Positions 34,252 through 44,776 of a stretch of DNA of 64,000 nt are shown piece after piece; the first letter of the stretch is position 1, and each line of letters opens with the position of its first letter. The notes below the pieces were generated by a model. It had not been told where the DNA came from, ran no database searches, and saw only the letters and a list, made by a program, of their open reading frames with translations. The position numbers and the translations under genes were made by a program. This DNA comes from Lotus japonicus (Eukaryota; Streptophyta; Magnoliopsida; Fabales; Fabaceae): contig NC_080043.1 in NCBI RefSeq assembly GCF_012489685.1, positions 81,608,292 to 81,672,291 of the forward strand, read 5' to 3'.

Positions 34252-35274
34252 CAAGGGATGTATTGGCCTACTATTATGAAAGATTGTATGGAGTATGCCA
34301 AGAGGTGCCAAGATTGTCAGAGACACGCGGGGATACAACATGTGCCAGCAAGTGAACTACACTCGATCATTAAGCCTTGGCCATTCAGGGGTTGGGCTTT
34401 AGACCTAATTGGCAAAATTAACCCATGTTCTTCTAGGCAGCATAAGTACATCATAGTGGCTATAGATTACTTTACCAAGTGGGTAGAGGCAATTCCTCTA
34501 CAAAATGTGACCCAGGACACGGTGATCGAGTTCATTCAGAATCACATAGTGTACCGCTTTGGGCTACCTGAGTCACTTACTACAGACCAAGGCACAGTGT
34601 TTGTAGGCCAAAAGGTAGCATCATTCGCAGAATCTTGGGGTATAAAACTCCTAACCTCGACCCCCTATTATGCTCAAGCGAATGGTCAAGTCGAAGCGGC
34701 CAACAAAACGTTGATCTCCTTGATTAAAAAACATGTTGGTCGAAAACCTAAAAACTGGCATCAAACGTTAGGCCAAGTGCTTTGGGCTTACAGGAATTCA
34801 CCTAAGGAATCTACCGGAGCAACGCCTTTTCGACTAGCATATGGTCAAGAAGCGGTACTACCAGTAGAAGTATATTTACAGTCATGCAGAATTCAAAGGC
34901 AAGAGGAAATTCCAAGTGAAGATTATTGGAGTATGATGCTTGACGAATTAGTCAATCTCGACGAAGAAAGATTATTGGTGTTGGATACCTTAACCAGGCA
35001 AAAGGATCGCATTGCTAAAGCTTATAACAAAAAGGTTAGAGCTAAATCTTTTATGCTTGGTAATTACGTATGGAAGGTCGTCTTACCAATTGATAAAAAA
35101 GATAAACGTTACGGAAAATGGTCCCCAAACTGGGAAGGCCCTTTTTCAGTCGAGAAAGTACTTTTAAACAACGCTTATTCGATTAAGGAATTAGGAGGTA
35201 ATCGACAAATGACGATAAATGGCAAATATTTAAAAACGTATAAGCCAACATTGCATGAGATAAACATCGAATAA
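34252..35274 (+). CDS. Tat element integrase (separated by a stop codon)
   Basis: It is in the same frame as the upstream pol part, just after the TGA. The zinc-finger cysteines lie in KDCMEYAKRCQDC, while the histidines of this HHCC finger lie before the stop. The catalytic core has its D, D and E in WALDLIG, TTDQGT and GQVEAANKT, followed by ATPFRLAYGQEAVLP. The C-terminal domain contains WSPNWEGPFSVEKVLL. The frame ends at TAA 35272-35274. The stop splits the HHCC finger, so without readthrough this part lacks its own finger and start. Confidence 0.92.
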   Translation, partial: QGMYWPTIMKDCMEYAKRCQDCQRHAGIQHVPASELHSIIKPWPFRGWALDLIGKINPCSSRQHKYIIVAIDYFTKWVEAIPLQNVTQDTVIEFIQNHIVYRFGLPESLTTDQGTVFVGQKVASFAESWGIKLLTSTPYYAQANGQVEAANKTLISLIKKHVGRKPKNWHQTLGQVLWAYRNSPKESTGATPFRLAYGQEAVLPVEVYLQSCRIQRQEEIPSEDYWSMMLDELVNLDEERLLVLDTLTRQKDRIAKAYNKKVRAKSFMLGNYVWKVVLPIDKKDKRYGKWSPNWEGPFSVEKVLLNNAYSIKELGGNRQMTINGKYLKTYKPTLHEINIE

Positions 35275-35310
35275 AGAAGTAAAAGAGAATCAATTGCCAA
35301 ATGCGAATGT

Positions 35311-35316
35311 TTTATT
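35311..35316 (-). terminator. Poly(A) signal of the small antisense gene
   Basis: AATAAA on the minus strand, 38 bases past the stop codon of the small antisense frame, in the context ATTCAATAAAA, the same context as the LTR poly(A) signal. It lies just outside the end of integrase. Confidence 0.55.
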
Positions 35317-35353
35317 GAATAGAATAGAGCATTACAACTATGGCAAAGAAATT

Positions 35354-35839
35354 TTAAAAAGGAGGGTTGGCCCTACAACTATTGTATCTGGCCCTAAGAG
35401 GCTCCATGCGCCTCAAGACATCTTCTTGTTGGGATTCCAGTCGCGATTTCTCCTGTCGAATATCCAGCTCTTCACGGGCAGTAGAAGAAAGCTTGTCCAC
35501 CAAGGGTTTCAGAGCTCCCACATTCCCCTCGAGTTTCGCCTGGCTAAGAGCAGCCTTCAACTCTTCATACTCCTCCATCTTCTCATCAATCTGGTGTTCA
35601 GCAAAGAACACTCGAGCAGTAAGCTCCCGGTGTTCTTCATATAGAGGTACAGCTTCGTGCAGGAGGCCCAAGAACTCCTGAAGAGGAATTCTTACCGAGG
35701 CAATAATATTCCTCGAAAGAAGTTGGTTAATGAGCCCCGTAAGCTCTTCAGCCAAAGGGAGGAAAGAGTGCAACTCCCAGAATAAGTCTTGATCAAAAGC
35801 CAAGTTCCGGATCTGGTTAAGAACACGACGACTAGCCAT
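35354..35839 (-). CDS. Antisense coiled-coil protein in the retrotransposon
   Basis: An uninterrupted frame of 161 codons starts MASRRVLNQIRN. After a leucine-rich segment, residues about 65-150 are strongly charged with heptad-like spacing (HQIDEKMEEYEELKAAL, DIRQEKSRLESQQEDVLRRM), so a coiled coil is likely. I recognise no named family. It looks like a complete gene: a TATA box about 100 bases upstream, a 5' leader, and AATAAA just past the stop. It lies on the strand opposite pol, downstream of the PMD gene and in the same direction. The C-terminal coiled coil of the PMD gene is similar in character, but I cannot show homology. It may encode a partner of the PMD protein (inference). Confidence 0.65.
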   Translation of the reverse strand: MASRRVLNQIRNLAFDQDLFWELHSFLPLAEELTGLINQLLSRNIIASVRIPLQEFLGLLHEAVPLYEEHRELTARVFFAEHQIDEKMEEYEELKAALSQAKLEGNVGALKPLVDKLSSTAREELDIRQEKSRLESQQEDVLRRMEPLRARYNSCRANPPF

Positions 35840-35934
35840 GACTGAAGGGAGTTATGAAAGCAGGAAAAGAATTCTGGAAAAGAAACAAGGGAGAGTTTGG
35901 AGAAGTTACTGAAAAGGAGTAACCAAAAACGCTC

Positions 35935-35942
35935 CATTTATA
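35935..35942 (-). promoter_or_regulatory. TATA box of the small antisense gene
   Basis: TATAAATG (minus strand, in the context CCCTATAAATGG) lies 96 bases upstream of the ATG at 35839, with a pyrimidine-rich leader in between. Position and context resemble the TATA box of the antisense PMD gene. Confidence 0.6.
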
Positions 35943-36350
35943 GGGTAACAACCAAGGAATGCATTAATTAGTGGCAATCAGTTGCCAACTCTTCATCTTA
36001 CGGTTATAGGCCATGCAGATTACCACCACCATCGTGAATAGCTTTGGCTTTTAATGAACAAAGACTTGCATTGAATCAAGAAAACGTGGTATAAGATTGC
36101 AATAAATTGGTTCATTCCCCAGAAACAAAGCGACGACTGTGTGAGGGGGTGCAAGGAAGTTTGAGCGATGCAACAATAAATGAATAGCCGTCAGAATAAA
36201 TGCGTAGTGGAAACTGAAAAGACTTGGCAAATTAAACGTCAAATTATATGGCTTAGGTGCCAAAACCATTGTCGAAATATTACACGCAATTGGCATCGAA
36301 AGCCATGGTTAGAATTGTGCCATCATTACATATTAATAAAGAAAAAAGTC

Positions 36351-39300
36351 CTACAGCAGGGTCTTAAAAGAGTTCAAACAATCAGCAAAGGTGGCAATCT
36401 TGGCATCGAGACCCTTCTTCACAGCCTGATCAATCTCCAATTCCTTGATAACCTCTTTTGTCGAGATGATCAGAGCCTTGGAGTCTTTAGTAAGCACGTC
36501 CAATTGATCCTTCACAGCAGGGCCTTCCTCGACCAAATCAGCTCGCTTTTTCTCCAGTTTGGTAATCTCTCGATGCGGCTCTTCAAGTTTGATGTCGACT
36601 TCAGAGATTTCATCTGCGATCAAAACCTTCCTAGCAGTGAACTTCTTGAAGTCCTCTTTCATTGCTGCAACTTGAGCTTTACCAGCAGAGACTTTTGCTT
36701 CCTTAAAGCTGATAGCTTGACCAACGTCCTTGATTTGATGAAAAGTGGCCGAAGCATCCACTAAAAAAGATTGAAGGTTAGCCAAAGCAGCAGCCTGTTG
36801 AGTGTCGAGTTTTTGGCCAAGAAGGAAGACAAGCAATTCCTTAGCAGCATGGCTTGCTTGAGGATCAGCTTGGATCTGGTCGAGAAACCCATTGGCGAAG
36901 ACAATAGCCTTCAGCCGACCCATACTCTCCTCGATCTGCAGAGAATTGGCTACCCCACTTGATTGAGCAGTCTCAGCAGTAGCATCAACTTGACGGGGTG
37001 GAGAGTCCCATTCCAAGGTGCCATCGAGGAAGCTATCCAAAGCTGCCAGCGGGTCCTCCTCAAATAAAGTGTCGAGCTTTTCACTAGACACATGAGATGA
37101 AGAGCCACCCTTGTTTTGAGGCGAATGTTGCACAGTGGCAGTCGATTTTGGAGGAGGCATAGGGCTGCCATCTTTGCCTGGAAGGGGCTCTGTTTCGCGG
37201 ATGGGAGAAGTTGTACCCTGAGTCTCCTGCAAGAAAAACCCCTTTTATGTCCTTTCGATAAAGTAAAACGCATATTAAAGGAGTCAACAAAACATGAAAA
37301 GTATAAAGATACCTGGCAAGCAGAGTCTTTGGAAGGGCTCGAGTTGGTGGAGCTTCTGGAACGGCGAGGAGACTTATGACGAGATTTGCTCCTGACCTTC
37401 CTCCTTCCCTCAGATGAGGAGGTCTTCTTAGCTGAGGATGCGGCCTTGGGAGGTTTCTCGACACCTTCAGTTGTGGATTTTGCAGGAATGGGAGCTGGGG
37501 AATTCTCACGGGATGGAGGATTGGAGGTAGAGTGCTCATGAACATCAGTCTAAAGGAAACAAAACAAACAAGAGATGACTCAGATTAGGAAACCACGGGT
37601 TAAAAATATCACAAGGTACCCTCGAGAATGGAGAACATACCTGAATGGCGGCGCCGCCACCACCCTCTTTGTCAGCGACTTCTGTTTGAGCATCAGATGC
37701 CAACTTAGAAGCCCCACTAGGGGTGGAAACACCAACCCCCTTGGCCCTCTTCTGACTGGCCGAAGCAACAGGCTTAGGTTTCCGTTTCCGGCTCTGTCGA
37801 AATATACGTCTGCCCATAATCCAAGGAAATCGAAAAGGAAAAGGTAAAAGCATGAGGTAAGTACCTTGAGCTTGTCAGCAAGACTGACATCATCATCCTC
37901 ATCATCATCATCATCATCCTCAATCACGACCGGCTGGTCCTTGGAGGAATGAGCCACTGGGGAAATAACTTGAGGAGCTGGTCGAATAATGACTTCAGCT
38001 GCAAACAAAAGAAAAATTAAGAAGTAAAACAGGAAAACCAAGGCCAAGTCGAAGTATTACCTTGACCAATACGCATGTTCAGCGATATGTGGTTGAAGAT
38101 TTCGACGGGCACATGATACGGAAAGTTCCATAGGTGGTACTTAGTCCAAGTCACTCGCTTTCGAGGAGGTAGAGCTTGATTGGCCAATACATTTATGTTT
38201 ATATGGTCAACCCATTTAGGCAAGACCGGTGGAAAAGCCAATGCAAACTTACTCGTAGGCAAAGACGGGAACCTAAAGCCAGTTTTTCGAATAACAAAAG
38301 ATAGACCTTCCTCACCAGGAGGAACCACTAACTTGGATTTCTTGGCTTTAAGTTCCCATTTTTGCCTTAATACTTGAGCTGCTTGCGCAACTGTATCTCG
38401 AAGGCGAAGAGTTGGGTAATATACCACACCGAAGAACTCTTGAAAAGATCGAATTTCTGCCAGGTGCATACCTTTGGTCTTCTTCGGATCCTGCTTCTGC
38501 AAAAGAAAAGCATCTGTCATGCATTGCAGACAATCGACGAGGGGCTTCGAAATTTGAGCCCAATACTCAGACCACCAGGCTTTGAAAGCATTAGTGGCAT
38601 AATATGAAGGAGCGTAAGTGAAGGGGCTCAGGTTGAGGAGTTTCTTGTTATAAAATTGAACAGTCTTGTCGAAAACAGAAACCCTCTTAATAGTTCCGGG
38701 GTACAGGACTAGACTCTTGTCAAATAAAGTGTTGGGTAGAACTTGGCTAAGCCCAAACTGTCGAGAAACCAATTGAGGGTTGTAGCCACATAGAGTGTAG
38801 TCACTGCTAGCAAAGCCCACAGTTAAAACCCTAGGAGATAAGAGGGTCCTCCAAAGTGTGATGTGGTGCTCCTTGGGCAACGCAGAATCAGAGGCATTAG
38901 GATAAGAATTCCTCAGCCAGAAAGGGCCACGAATAGCCTTGCTGTAAGGAGAGAAACTGGAACGGAAGTGTTTCAGCTCGAGAAACATGGTAAAGTACTT
39001 CCTGAAGTCCGCTTCGAAACTCGACGCATCATAAGCAGGGGTCAGGGTCTCGAGCCTATGGGCATTAATCCTGGTGTTAGAAGCAGTTAGAGGATTATCT
39101 TGTACCGGCAGAAGAGATTCGAAGACTGCATTCAACCAAAGTTGAAACAGCCAAAGTGGTCCAGCCGCATTCAGAGAGACGGTCTTGGTGTTCCGGATAT
39201 CCTCGACAGCTTCATTCAGCATTTGATACAGGTTGCCAAAGACGAGCCTAGCCATAGCAAGTTGTCGACCCTCGTGAAGCAGATTGGCTAAAGGCAAAAG

Positions 39301-40080
39301 CTTGGCAGGTATGCGCAAAGATTTGGTGCAAAAGACATAAGCAGACAGCCAATACAGCAAGAAAGCGACATGCTCAGCATCAGACACCTCACCACTCTCG
39401 ACATAATGGTCCTTAATGAATCGACTAAACGAAATGTTGTCAGTAGGAATCGAGATGGGTTTAACAGGAGCAGGTGCAGAATGATAATCATCACCAATAG
39501 GCCACAATCCGGTGATAGCAGCAACATCCAAAAGGGTGGGGGTGATCATACCAAAGGGAACATGAAGGCAATTAGTGGACCTCTCCCAGAAATAAAGTGC
39601 ACTCAATAGCATAGCAGGGTTATACGAGATTGGAGATCTCGACAACTGAATCAAGTCGAAAATCCCTACATCCTTCCAGTGTTGTTTCTTATCTCCCTCA
39701 ACCCTATCTAACCATTTCAGGTAGGCCTTGTCGTTAGCAGAAGGGTTAGGAGGGGCCGAACGAAAGGCTCGTTTCGGGTCAGAAAGAAATGGCATACGGT
39801 AAGAGGGTTGAAATGCCAAAATGAGCTCCTCTCCCCTAACGCTAGGATGAAATGATTCATGTTCTTCAGGGAGACTATTGGGCCTATCATGCTTCACTAC
39901 TTTCAAAGGGCCCAAAATGGCGCGTAAAGTACCATTAACAGAGAAAGGAATGAGTACCTGGGATTTCCAGATAGCTCTCTTCTCTGCTTCGTTGGGAAGT
40001 TCTGGGATTGGCACGCGTTTGGACTCATCCAGCTTAAGCTCGGTGGCCAACGGAATGGTTTGCTCAGGATTGGAAGCCAT
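36351..40080 (-). CDS. Antisense plant mobile domain (PMD) gene, five exons
   Basis: The gene is carried inside the retrotransposon on the strand opposite gag and pol. Exons on the minus strand: 40080-38061, 37998-37865, 37793-37641, 37549-37313 and 37226-36351. The four introns (62, 71, 91 and 86 bp) all start GT, end AG and keep phase, giving 3,420 nt and 1,139 residues. Exon 1 holds the aminotransferase-like plant mobile domain (PFGMITPTLLDVAAITGLWP, YWLSAYVFCTKSLRIPAKLL, LANLLHEGRQLAMARLVFG). Exon 2 encodes an acidic run (EDDDDDDEDDD), exon 3 a basic nuclear-localisation-like SRKRKPKP, exon 4 an Arg/Ser-rich stretch (RSKSRHKSPRRSRSS) and exon 5 a long coiled coil. PMD proteins such as MAIN and MAIL1 act in nuclear silencing and genome maintenance. 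Tat elements are known to carry extra antisense ORFs. The function here is unknown. Confidence 0.85.
37888..37919. repeat. (CAT)n trinucleotide tract inside PMD exon 2
   Basis: A run of CAT/ATC triplets, reading GAT/GAC on the gene strand, encodes the acidic EDDDDDDEDDD run. Such tracts change length easily but stay in frame. Confidence 0.85.
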
Positions 40081-40196
40081 TGAAGGACGCAGCAAGTGTT
40101 TCAGAGAAGACGGAAGAAGATGAAGTGATGAAGTCTGGAAGAAGAAGTTGCAGGTTGGATGAAAGAGTAAAGCTTGAACAAGGAATACCAAGAGGG

Positions 40197-40204
40197 TATT
40201 TATA
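40197..40204 (-). promoter_or_regulatory. TATA box of the antisense PMD gene
   Basis: TATAAATA on the minus strand (context CCGTTTATAAATACCC) lies 117 bases upstream of the ATG at 40080. A CT-rich leader (CTTCTTCTTCCAGAC) fits between. This suggests an internal promoter facing away from the 3' LTR, independent of the LTR promoter. Confidence 0.6.
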
Positions 40205-40504
40205 AACGGAAGGGGAAACGGAACCCAAGCCGCATTGAGCAGCAATTTATAAAAACTCTGGGTTCCAAGCGATTATTTTATTAATTAATTCATGTCACCT
40301 CTCAGCTTTTTGGCATAGGTGAAATCATGGCCCTAAAAAGGCTATAACTGTCAGCTAGTGGAGAAGTCACCAGACGTTATGGCTGCCGATTGGACTTGAA
40401 GATCGAATGGTCGAGAGCACAAGGCATTTGAATCGTTGGAATTGAACGGCTGCGATAAGAAAAAATGCTTGGTGTCTTTGAGCTAAAGCAGTCGACAACC
40501 AACA

Positions 40505-40515
40505 TTTTTGGGGGG
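40505..40515 (+). other. Polypurine tract of the Tat element
   Basis: TTTTTGGGGGG followed by CAAC lies directly before the 3' LTR at 40520. The T-run/G-run arrangement is usual for the plus-strand primer site of this group. Confidence 0.75.
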
Positions 40516-40519
40516 CAAC

Positions 40520-41335
40520 TGTTAAGCCAAAATTACAAGCATTACAATTATCGACACCATGGTACAAAAAATGGTTTCTCGACAGAAGGGGTTGGGCGAA
40601 GCCGGCAACTCAGCACACGATGTCCCTCAAGGACAAGTTAGTAAAAGCCATAACTCGACACACTCAGAAGATGAAGAAATCTCGATCACCTTAATGGAAG
40701 AGGCAGTTACCGAATAACAAGCGATTACAAGCACGTGCGTACACCCACGATGCCACGAATAGCAACGGTTGCCCACGACTCAGAACCACCCACGTGGCAA
40801 TAGAGTCATGTGCGCGAAGACCATCGGCTAAACGTGGGGTATGGCGCCAAAATTCAAAACCCACGAAGCCATCGTGCATCCAAGGAAAACCGCCAAGAAC
40901 ATGGGCAGAAAGAACAATATAAATAGAGGAAGCAGCAGCAGAAGAAGGGGTTCCCAACTAGAAAACTCTGAAAACTCACTAAAAGCTCTAAACGTCCGCA
41001 TCAATGAGACTTCGAGAGCAGAACGTGATGATGGAGGAGTATGTTGCAGAACCAACGCTTTAATTTCCTTGCATTTCAGTTGGTTAATTCCCAGTTCTTA
41101 TGTGTAGCTTGTTTTGTCGAAATTTGCTTTCATGTTATTTTGGTTTGCTTAACTATTTTGTAATCGACTCATATTCAATAAAATCCAGTTTCGCTTGAAG
41201 TTGTTTATTGTTGTCGAAAACACATCCGTCCACACACTACACTTTGGCAAAACGTTTTCTCAAAAGGACCCTGAAATCTAAACTTCCTTTAGTCGAACTA
41301 AGAGGATATTTGTTTACCAAAAATCCGTGTAAACA
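40520..41335 (+). repeat. 3' LTR of the Tat element
   Basis: It is 816 bp and matches the 5' LTR with two differences found by eye. TATA at 40918-40925, AATAAA at 41177-41182. It is followed by the target duplication ATAAT. Confidence 0.97.
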
Positions 41336-41340
41336 ATAAT

Positions 41341-43090
41341 ATAAAGATGCAGTGTTCGGTTCTTTTGGGGTTGACTTATATATATATATATGGTGTAGTT
41401 TCTCGTATTTTAAGCTCTCATTATCTCTTAATAAAATGGTGTTAGAGCTCATAGTTGGTGCAATCATGATGGTGATTTTTTGGTGGAAAGTTTTTATTAT
41501 AATGTGGTTGTGTTCCCCTTCTAGAGATGAAGCGCACAATGGTATTAGTGTGGATAGTTTCCATTGACGGAATGCAAGATAATGTGAGTATGAGTTGTAT
41601 AACAGATGAGAGGAGGAGATTGTTGTTAAGTGTGGTATCTAGAGTTCCATATTGGTTAAAATAAGTGAGATAAAAATAATATGAGAAACGTGATTCACAT
41701 AACCAATGCCGATGTCTTTAGTATTGACTTATAAGTACTTTTAATTTCAAATGAAACATTATATTTATTTTTATCTTCATATTATATGAGAAAAGGCTAT
41801 ACGTAAAATTTATTTCACTTTTATCTTATATCATTAACATTTACTTTTTAAAGAGCTTATGACCTACTATAAGCTATTTTGATCTAATTTTCATAAATTT
41901 ATCAAATTAGCTTATGAAAAGTACTCGCCTTTATCTATAAAATATTATTAACTTATTTAAAAAATATTAAATTAACTTGTGAATAAGAGCAATATGAATT
42001 ATTTGTCGCACTTGACTGAGTTATTCAGGTACCTTAATACACATAAAAAGAAATTTCAACGTAACAATGTGAAATAAAATTTGCACATCTCCCATCATCT
42101 CATCAATTAAACATTTTTTACTTAAAAATGGTGGTATACATTCCTAATTATCCATACAATTTTCTTTTGTCAAATCCTTATATTTAAATATAAAAAATAT
42201 TAATCCATATCACTGACCGGATCCTCTTCCAGATATCTTCTTTTTTAGTTGCAAGATTCTACAATTGACAAAGGTTGTCGGTGTCGATATATTTAATAGT
42301 AAAAGAAAACAGAAAAAAAAAACCAGTCGTTTTCTTACTGGTTTTAATACTAATAGTTTCTTTTGATTGGTAATTTCGCTCCTATAAGAGTGAAGAAAAA
42401 AAGAATAATTATATGTACACACCTCAAAAATGATGTGTAAAGAGGTGGAAGAAGAGAGAGATATAAAAAAAGGAGAGAGAAAGTAAATATATGATAGATG
42501 ATTTGATTGATAGGGAAAAGAAAAATAAATAGGTGGAAAAGAAGTGAAGAAGTGTGTATATCATAACTCGAAAAAGAAAGAATAGATCTGTTGAGGAGTG
42601 AAGAGGTTTCAACAGAGTGGTTTTTATCAGGAAATGGAGAATTATCTCGGCCAAAAAAGACATATTAAAACATGATTATTAATTTTACTTAACTAAAATA
42701 TAAATAATAGATCTAAGTTTGACTTATAAGTAAGAATTGAATATAAATATTACACTAAAGTTGGAATCTCTGTAGGCATAGATCTAGGTGTAAGTATAGA
42801 TCTGAAAATATGAATACGAAAGCTGTAGCATTCCCTACACTATTTATATCGTCACCAACATCATTCCTACATAGGATCACTAATTTGATTTGATATGTGA
42901 TCTTGTTGATCAGAACTTCAGCATGGCTTACACAGCTTACATGCCACTGTTTTAATTGCAAATTCTCTAACTCTTGAATTTCTGACACATGAAATGAAAA
43001 TATTCAAGTGTATCAAATGAAACTTTGTATTGTATTTATACCCCTGGTGAATGTTGAAGTTGCAAAAACATTAGGCTTACAGGAAGTGGC
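41341..43090. other. Intergenic, worn repeats only
   Basis: AT-rich sequence downstream of the retrotransposon. The part at about 41840-41990 (CTATAAGCTATTTTGA, AAATTAGCTTATGAAAAG) is a degraded copy of the AAGCGCTTA repeat family. No gene is seen. Confidence 0.45.
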
Positions 43091-43098
43091 TTACAGGA

Positions 43099-43288
43099 AG
43101 TGGCGGAACTAGAAATTTTAGGAAGCCAGGCAAATTTTATGATTAAGTTCCTAAACTTTACATTTTCTTATAAATTTGTCTTTTCTCTAATTTTTTTTTT
43201 GGCCAAAAAACCTACCTAGTCCAAAGAAATTTGTATTTTTTTTACTTTGAGACAGGGCATTGGACCTACCACTGGTAGGTCCGCCACT
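43099..43288. mobile_element. Short hAT-like MITE
   Basis: Ends AGTGGCGGAAC and GTCCGCCACT are inverted repeats of the same type as the hAT element at 5291. Flanks TTACAGGA (43091-43098) and TTACAGGC (43289-43296) agree at seven of eight positions, as expected for an 8-bp duplication with one later change. The left flank also shows a 14-bp tandem duplication (TTACAGGAAGTGGC), perhaps a footprint of an earlier event. There is no coding capacity. Confidence 0.65.
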
Positions 43289-43581
43289 TTACAGGCACAG
43301 CAAATCTATTCTGCATAATTAGGACCCTTTCATTTCCAAATCAGATTCAGAATGTCATTTATGAACAGAAACCATGCCATATTAATTGACAATTGTTTGG
43401 AGAAGAAAAGAAAGAAAATTAATGTATTGATTCCTCAGGCTAATAATACACAAGAAATTTCAACAGCGTTCATCCTTCCCATGAAAGCTGACAATAGCAT
43501 GTAAAAATAAATAAAATAACTTAAGAACAGGTGCTACAATATTTGCAATGGGAGGTGAAAGATGAGTGAGAGAATAGTTCA

Positions 43582-44739
43582 CTAGTCCAAGTCAAGGAAT
43601 TCCATTCTTTTTCTCATAGTCCCTTTCAGATCTGAAGCATCCCTTTCTGCTTTCTGTGCCTACAAAATCACATTTACAGTGAAAAATACAAAATTTAGCA
43701 AAAGTATAAAAAATTGAATTATTGCTTAAATAAAAAATTTATAGGACCATAAGCAACTAATTCCAAATCACAACAGAAAAATGAAAATGTCAAACACTTC
43801 AACCATAAGGATTTAATGTTTTCAGAACCGGACAAGTCATTGAATCGTTTGAAACACCGGTTCAAGGTTCGCTGGTTGGACCAATGATAATTAAATAACA
43901 TTTTAAAATATACATTATGTAGTTAAAAAAAATATAGGTTCATAAAGTAGTAACATTAATACGCAGGTGATGTTTTTATTCAGGTACCCTCACAAGGAGA
44001 TAGTTTCGGGATACTAATTTTTGTTTTTCAAATTGTAGAAATTCTGGATGCATAAGCAGATGATTGTATTTTTTTTGTTTAAAAAATGATGCTTAAAAAC
44101 ACTAAAAAAAATTCTCATTCTATTTGGGCTTAAAGTGGTAAGCCCCATCACTGAATTGGAGTTTCATGCCATTAATATATAACCAAAAATATGTTCCGGT
44201 TATATATTAATGGCATGAAACATTATTCTAATGATGAACTTTACAATTTAAATCCAAATAGAATGAACTTTTGTTTTTTAATGTTTTTTAGTACCATCTT
44301 TTGACCAAAAAAAGAAAAGGGTTAATCCTCTACTTGGTCCCTGTGGTTGTGTGGCCGTCTGAAATTAGTTCCTCCCCGGAAAATCTGAAAATCTAAGTCC
44401 TCGTGTTTTGGAAAGTGTGTGGAGCAGGTCCTCGCCGAGGTCCTCGCCGGAGGGACTAATTTCCACACGCTTTCCAAACACGAGGACTTAGATTTTCAGA
44501 TTTTCCGGGGAGGAACTAATTTCAGACGGCCACACAACCACAGGGACCAAGTAGATGATTAACTCAAAAGAAAATATCACCTACAATTTTAGAACGATAA
44601 TAGTATCATAGAAATATCACCTAGTGGGGGGTAACATTACCTTTAACTATCACGTGCTAGACAATAACAAAAAAACATCACTTGCTTATTAATGTTAATA
44701 TTTTATTAATATTTATTAATCTATATTTTTAGCTATAAT

Positions 44740-44776
<37 letters not shown>

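Larger units (their letters stand above)
35275..36350 (-). other. Non-coding and regulatory DNA around the small antisense gene
   Basis: This tail region of the retrotransposon internal part lies between integrase and the PMD gene. It holds the small antisense gene 35354-35839, its poly(A) signal (35316-35311) and TATA box (35942-35935), and about 400 bases of spacer that may be the 3' UTR of the antisense PMD gene. No sense gene is seen. Confidence 0.5.
27148..41335 (+). mobile_element. Tat-lineage Ty3/gypsy LTR retrotransposon, 14,188 bp
   Basis: The element is bounded by two 816-bp LTRs (TGTTAAGCC...GTGTAAACA) and a perfect 5-bp target duplication ATAAT (27143-27147 and 41336-41340). A primer-binding site starts TGG at 27967, and the polypurine tract TTTTTGGGGGG ends just before the 3' LTR. 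Internal order: gag-protease, then pol (reverse transcriptase, RNase H, a second RNase H, integrase), then about 5.2 kb that carries two antisense genes. The order with integrase last and the second RNase H identify the Tat lineage (to which Ogre and Retand belong). I found two LTR differences by eye, which implies a very recent insertion. Pol has one in-frame stop, so this copy is probably not autonomous. Confidence 0.97.

Noticed and set aside
38017..40245. Single 742-codon minus-strand ORF taken as the whole PMD gene
   Set aside because: The first 55 codons lie upstream of the likely ATG (MASNPEQ), partly before the expected transcription start. The last codons run into an intron; the spliced five-exon model explains the downstream frames.
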